This document shows, piece by piece, positions 54,009-56,976 of a stretch of DNA of 56,976 nucleotides (position 1 is the first letter of the stretch; the number at the start of each line of letters is the position of its first letter). The notes under the pieces were generated by a model. It ran no database searches. It saw only the letters and a program-made list of their open reading frames with translations, and had not been told where the DNA came from. The translations under genes and the position numbers were made by a program. The DNA comes from a virus. The stretch lies in IMG/VR virus record IMGVR_UViG_3300042556_002360, positions 1 to 56,976 of that record; one strand, 5' to 3'.

Positions 54009-54095
54009 CGCAAGTTAGAGTAGAGGACAAACTCATTGGGCTCATAACCCAAGGTTCCGCAAGGGACACGTCAGGTTCGAATCCTGCACTTGCAA
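54009..54095 (+). tRNA. Initiator-type tRNA-Met (anticodon CAT) with extended variable arm
   Basis: 87 nt by hand-folding. Acceptor stem CGCAAGT/ACTTGCA has an unpaired C1-A72, D-stem GAGT/ACTC, anticodon arm TTGGG-CTCATAA-CCCAA (anticodon 54043-54045), T-loop TTCGAAT. The C1-A72 mismatch and three G-C pairs next to the anticodon loop are hallmarks of bacterial initiator tRNA. The variable region is 18 nt and can form GTTCC-GCAA-GGGAC, a class II-like arm not normal for tRNA-Met. The outermost T-stem pair (T-C) is mismatched. CCA is not encoded (CAA follows). Confidence 0.8.
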
Positions 54096-54182
54096 CAAAT
54101 CGGAGCACGATAAGATGATATATAAGGAGTGCTTAACCCATACACTGATAACTTCAGCTATAAGGTTTCCAGCGAGTCATCT
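54096..54182 (+). other. Non-coding stretch after the tRNA with a closing 7-bp stem
   Basis: AAGATGA (about 54111) pairs with TCATCTT (54176-54182), just before an A-run. No T-arm, so not a tRNA. An alternative pairing AGCAC/GTGCT competes. Could be the 3' trailer of the tRNA transcript. Confidence 0.3.
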
Positions 54183-54205
54183 TAAAAAAAAAACTTCACA
54201 AAAAG

Positions 54206-54237
54206 TTTGACAAATCAAAAAGTTTGTATTACCTTTG
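54206..54237 (+). promoter_or_regulatory. Promoter P2 of the RNA region
   Basis: TTTG at 54206-54209, 20-bp spacer, TACCTTTG at 54230-54237. Nearly identical context to P1 and P3. Confidence 0.8.
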
Positions 54238-54243
54238 TGAAAC

Positions 54244-54330
54244 AATTAAGGAGAACAGTAAAAATGTACCTGAAGTAAGACGAAGTAATTCGTAATAACC
54301 AAAAGGTTTGTAATCCTGAAAAAAAAGTTT
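54244..54330 (+). ncRNA. Short RNA unit between P2 and P3
   Basis: About 85 nt with ACGAA-GTAA-TTCGT (54280-54293, GNRA loop). It also holds a 4-codon reading frame (54264-54278, MYLK) behind AAGGAG (54248-54253) at good spacing. Could be a small RNA, or a leader peptide attenuating transcription into the large RNA. Confidence 0.4.
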
Positions 54331-54339
54331 ACAAAAAAG

Positions 54340-54371
54340 TTTGACAAATTGAAAAGTTTATCTTACCTTTG
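54340..54371 (+). promoter_or_regulatory. Promoter P3 of the large RNA
   Basis: TTTG at 54340-54343, 20-bp spacer, TACCTTTG at 54364-54371; predicted start near 54378. Confidence 0.85.
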
Positions 54372-54377
54372 TAGACC

Positions 54378-55407
54378 AATCAAGAAAAGGTTAACGTTGT
54401 TGTAAAACTATGGTTCCCTTTTCTCAAATTGAAAATTCGTTCTTTGAATATAAGATATTTATCCATTCAACGGATAGTAACCCCACAAAACTCTTAGGAG
54501 TCTCCAAGGTTAACTTGATGTTGATAAAGTAAATCGGCCGTATATGGTCGTTAAATAAACCACGAAAGTGGGATAAAGTGAATCTGTTGTGTTAACAGGT
54601 TTGCGGTTTGTAAAGTCTTAGGACCTTATGAACTCAAGTATACAAGCGAGATATCATCTTTGCTTTAGTAACCGAGGGTAACACTGTAGGAGAAGAGTTG
54701 AGGTGACCAAGCGATGTGGGTCGTTTGGTTGAGGTGGGAACACCAATAAGAATAACTCGTAGGAACTCTGTAAGAACTGTAACTTCCAATTACACAATTG
54801 CGGCTTCCAATACGATAGTGGACTTAAAACCGAAAGGTATGATTTTGTACAGGTGGTGCTGTTATTATCCCTACTTTGAATCTACCAAGGTTCATCGTTT
54901 GAAGTAAACTTGGCATATGGAGATGGGGACATTTCAAGGAGTAGTTTAGTATTCTGTTGTTCAAAAGATAACGGAGCTTAAGGTGGACCACTACTTCTAA
55001 CATCCACGACACAAAACTTAATATTACACTGTTAATGTAAAAATTAATTAAAAAATAATAAGCAAAAGTGTCCATCAGGTTTTGATGAAAGTTGCCTACA
55101 CAGTCACGGGTTGTCCGTGGCACGAGAGAACCGCAAGTTTAATCGTATTTTTACCAAAGACCTCTAAGGAGTCGAATCCTGAGTCAGTTCGCAAGATTGA
55201 AGAGAGTTGAGTAATAAAAGAGTAGTTGAAACCTCAAGGAGTGATTGGTCTAACCAATCGGCAATGAGTGGTATTCCTCAAAAGGGAATGGATACGAGGG
55301 GAACCCATAATACCTCAAAAGTCACTTACAAAAACTTGTAATCTCAGAGTTTTTTAGCCAACTATGAAAAACTAAATTCCCCGCCCCTAAAAAGGTGGGG
55401 TTTTTTA
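54378..55407 (+). ncRNA. Large structured non-coding RNA (about 1,030 nt), GOLLD/ROOL-like candidate
   Basis: Bounded by promoter P3 and the terminator at 55377-55407, with no gene-like ORF on either strand. Visible hairpins: CCAC-GAAA-GTGG (54560-54571), CTGTT/AACAG (54584-54598), CCAAGCGA/TCGTTTGG (54707-54728), GGTG-GGAA-CACC (54733-54744), ACC-GAAA-GGT (54829-54838), TTACA/TGTAA (55024-55040), CATCA/TGATG (55073-55087), CACGG/CCGTG (55105-55119), GATTGGT/ACCAATC (55243-55259), and ATTCC/GGAAT (55273-55289). The last two are enclosed by CCTC (55232) and GAGG (55296). Size, GNRA loops and a tRNA neighbour fit giant ornate phage RNAs. Family membership is not shown. Confidence 0.6.
55377..55407 (+). 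terminator. Terminator of the large RNA
   Basis: CCCCGCC / GGTGGGG stem (one G-T pair), 8-nt loop, then TTTTTT. Confidence 0.85.
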
Positions 55408-55417
55408 TTTTATAGTA

Positions 55418-55425
55418 TATTTATA
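55418..55425 (+). promoter_or_regulatory. TATTTATA motif
   Basis: Exact 8-mer between the large-RNA terminator and the ATG at 55429; only 3 bp from that ATG. Confidence 0.35.
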
Positions 55426-55428
55426 ACT

Positions 55429-55701
55429 ATGAGACGAACCTTACTTGAAGATATTGAAAGAATGAATCAAATATCAAGATACATAATCCCAAAAACAATT
55501 GAACGTGATTATGATGATATGGATGATATGAGAAATCATCCTCCGAAGAAATTAAAGTATAGGGGAGTTACCTTTGAAAAAGATTGGTTGGGATTGTATT
55601 CATTTGATGGGTATATGACAAATAAACTAGGAAATATGTATGACTTTATTGATAAGAAAATAGAGGAAAATCCTGACCTTGTAGATTCGGACGAAGATTA
55701 A
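55429..55701 (+). CDS. Small acidic protein with tag-like N-terminus
   Basis: 90 aa. It opens MRRTLLEDIERMNQISRY, similar in style to the next protein. An Asp-rich middle is followed by a YRGVTFEKDWLGLYSFDGY core. Unknown; candidate virion protein. Confidence 0.6.
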   Translation: MRRTLLEDIERMNQISRYIIPKTIERDYDDMDDMRNHPPKKLKYRGVTFEKDWLGLYSFDGYMTNKLGNMYDFIDKKIEENPDLVDSDED

Positions 55702-55715
55702 TAGTTATTTTAATA

Positions 55716-55723
55716 TATTTATA
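55716..55723 (+). promoter_or_regulatory. TATTTATA motif (candidate late promoter)
   Basis: Exact 8-mer 9 bp before the ATG at 55733. Confidence 0.4.
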
Positions 55724-55732
55724 AATAATACT

Positions 55733-56737
55733 ATGAAACAAACAATATATGAGGAAATTTTAAGATTCAATCTCCTTTCAAAATATGATAATTCAAAAAC
55801 CTTAACTGAACAAGCAGGTCAACCATTTGTAAAATTCCCGTGTGTTTCAAAACACCCTGGTGCTAAGGAAACTAAACTTGCTGATGGTACATCGGCATAT
55901 CTAATTAATGGTGTCTATTATTATGGTGGTGGTAGAAAAAAATTGGCTGACGGGACTATGGCGAACTATACTTGTAACGACCCTGAATTTGGTCTTCCTA
56001 ATTTTCCGTGTGTTTCAAAACACCCTGGAGCTAAACCATCTTTACGTTCTGATGGGACTTTAGAGTTTATTATAAATGGTGTTACTTATTATGGTAATGG
56101 TAGAAAAATGTTGGCTGATGGAACGATGACTAACTATACTTGTAAAAGTGCAGAATTTAAAACATGGACTGATTTTCCATGTGTTGCAAAACACCCTAAA
56201 GCGAAAGAAACTAAACTTGCTGATGGTACATCTGCATATGAAATCAATGGCGTTTTTTATTATGGGGGAGGTAGAAAAAAATTGGCTGACGGGACTATGG
56301 CGAACTATACTTGTAACGACCCTGAATTTAAAACAAAGGTGGCAGTAAAACCAGTTGCAACCCCAACTGAATTGAAAGATATTACGGGAATTAAAAAATT
56401 CCAAGATTGGTTAGACACCAATGCTGTGGGATGGGCAACAGGGTATAAGGACGGTATTATTAATAAAGGTCAAAATGGTGGAGGATACGGTTCTTTTGGA
56501 AAAAGAACTCAAAAAGCTTGGGCAACGTATAAAACCAAATATCTTGAAACTCCTGCGGCCACAACATCAGGCACTACAACATCAGGTGTTACAACACCTG
56601 CAACTACAACACCTGCAGCTACAACACCTGATACTACATCACAACAAGGTAACATACCAAAATATGGTCAAACCTATATGGGGAATGACCAAGTAGTTTA
56701 TAATTGGAATGGGACTGAATATGTTGCAGAAAGGTAA
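55733..56737 (+). CDS. Triple-repeat protein with peptidoglycan-binding-like domain
   Basis: 334 aa. It opens MKQTIYEEILRFNLLSKY, then LTEQAG (residues 24-29). Three ~52-residue repeats follow (35-86, 91-142, 148-199), each FPCV(S/A)KHP...DGT...INGV.YYG.GRK.LADGTM.NYTC. Residues ~215-268 (ITGIKKFQDWLDTN ... YGSFGKRTQKAWATY) resemble a peptidoglycan-binding helical domain. A Thr/Pro-rich linker and a short C-terminal motif end the protein. Possibly a virion cell-wall-binding or injected protein. Confidence 0.65.
   Translation: MKQTIYEEILRFNLLSKYDNSKTLTEQAGQPFVKFPCVSKHPGAKETKLADGTSAYLINGVYYYGGGRKKLADGTMANYTCNDPEFGLPNFPCVSKHPGAKPSLRSDGTLEFIINGVTYYGNGRKMLADGTMTNYTCKSAEFKTWTDFPCVAKHPKAKETKLADGTSAYEINGVFYYGGGRKKLADGTMANYTCNDPEFKTKVAVKPVATPTELKDITGIKKFQDWLDTNAVGWATGYKDGIINKGQNGGGYGSFGKRTQKAWATYKTKYLETPAATTSGTTTSGVTTPATTTPAATTPDTTSQQGNIPKYGQTYMGNDQVVYNWNGTEYVAER
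55936..56329 (+). repeat. Near-identical DNA segments in repeats 1 and 3 of the triple-repeat gene
   Basis: The stretch from about 55936 to 55989 recurs essentially base for base at about 56275-56329, whereas repeat 2 has diverged. This indicates a recent duplication or conversion between units 1 and 3. Confidence 0.7.
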
Positions 56738-56761
56738 TTAAATTTAATTCGGTAAATTTTT

Positions 56762-56793
56762 AAACCCCATCTATAAAAAAGGTGGGGTTTTAT
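56762..56793 (+). terminator. Intrinsic terminator
   Basis: AAACCCCA / TGGGGTTT stem, then TTTTATTTT. Confidence 0.8.
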
Positions 56794-56824
56794 TTTGCAC
56801 TTTGAAATTTATTATTTATCTTTG
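56794..56824 (+). promoter_or_regulatory. Bacteroidota-type promoter
   Basis: TTTG at 56794-56797, 19-bp spacer, TATCTTTG at 56817-56824. Starts a new unit right after the terminator. Confidence 0.75.
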
Positions 56825-56845
56825 CATATTAAAAAAAGAAAAGAT

Positions 56846-56976
56846 ATGGCAAAAGTAGACGAATTAAGGGATAAATACCCAAGAGTTACCAAGGCAACCT
56901 TTGAAAAACTTGTTAAGGCTGATACCACACCAACAAAGAAATACTTGGAATATATGTTAAAGATGTGGACTACTAA
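56846..56976 (+). CDS. Hypothetical protein (3' end outside window)
   Basis: 43 codons seen, starting MAKVDELRDKYPRVTKATFE and continuing helical (TPTKKYLEYMLKMW). ATG at 56846 lies about 15 nt after the predicted transcription start. The open frame runs off the window. Not recognised from this fragment. Confidence 0.6.
   Translation, partial: MAKVDELRDKYPRVTKATFEKLVKADTTPTKKYLEYMLKMWTT

Noticed and set aside
54096-54182. A second tRNA after tRNA-Met
   Set aside because: A 7-bp closing stem exists but no T-arm (GGTTCRANYCC) or anticodon arm can be built.
54716-55123. ORFs of 63 and 99 aa inside the large RNA region
   Set aside because: They cross several hairpins, have no recognisable domains, and differ in strand; isolated by chance in a region without coding character.
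54378-55407. tmRNA, RNase P RNA, rRNA fragment or group I intron
   Set aside because: No tRNA-like ends or tag reading frame, no recognisable conserved cores, and no interrupted gene on either side.
53878-55407. Attachment site at the tRNA (prophage integration)
   Set aside because: No integrase gene and no duplicated tRNA end in the window; the gene content is that of a large lytic phage.

Overview
The window is part of a large tailed-phage (Caudoviricetes) genome, AT-rich and densely packed, very probably infecting a member of the Bacteroidota. Four things point to that host. Promoters of the form TTTG-N19/20-TAnnTTTG occur several times. The sigma factor at 26848-27645 resembles the Bacteroidota primary sigma. 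SprB-type adhesin repeats, typical of gliding Flavobacteriia, lie in the protein at 11770-14004. An Hc1/histone-H1-like protein is encoded at 34149-34331. No integrase, rRNA or CRISPR array is visible.

Layout. 1-2240: the end of a very long Gly-Ser/Thr collagen-like fibre. 2251-8326: glycan-modification genes, namely a BAHT-like glycosyltransferase, a GT4+BAHT fusion, a methyltransferase/transferase, a hexapeptide acetyltransferase and an FkbM methyltransferase. 8614-16270: virion surface and tail proteins with Pro-Thr linkers, Cys-rich modules and SprB repeats. 16274-25721: replication and recombination (RuvC-like resolvase, primase, PD-(D/E)XK nuclease, gp47/gp46), interrupted by an HNH homing endonuclease and by a 620-bp cassette-like insertion. 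25771-30574: sigma factor and a probable lysis module (amidase, membrane proteins, spanin-like proteins). 30574-43026: structural or internal-protein candidates, Hc1, DnaJ, a LAGLIDADG remnant, Dam methylase, an LRR protein, a PcfJ-like protein and a GIY-YIG nuclease. 43044-53695: thioredoxin and glutaredoxin, metallopeptidase, a second GIY-YIG nuclease, glutamine synthetase, DUF3310, a second DNA methylase and DUF192. 53696-55428: a 1.7-kb gene-free region. 55429-56976: two further tag-bearing proteins and the start of a new transcription unit.

The gene-free region is the most unusual part. It holds three near-identical Bacteroidota promoters, an initiator-type tRNA-Met(CAT) with an extra hairpin in the variable arm, a short RNA unit, and a promoter-to-terminator unit of about 1,030 nt full of GNRA and other hairpins. 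That unit looks like a giant ornate phage RNA of the GOLLD/ROOL kind.

Three other themes recur. (1) A Ser/Thr-rich fibre lies end to end with O-glycosyltransferase-like genes, suggesting self-glycosylation of the virion. (2) Several unrelated proteins share an N-terminal leader ending in (I/L)-x-E, like the T4 capsid-targeting sequence. Most of these genes are preceded by the 8-mer TATTTATA, a candidate late promoter distinct from the TTTG/TAnnTTTG class. (3) Homing endonucleases are frequent (HNH, LAGLIDADG, two GIY-YIG), two of them directly behind small ribbon-helix-helix-like genes missed by a 60-residue cutoff.
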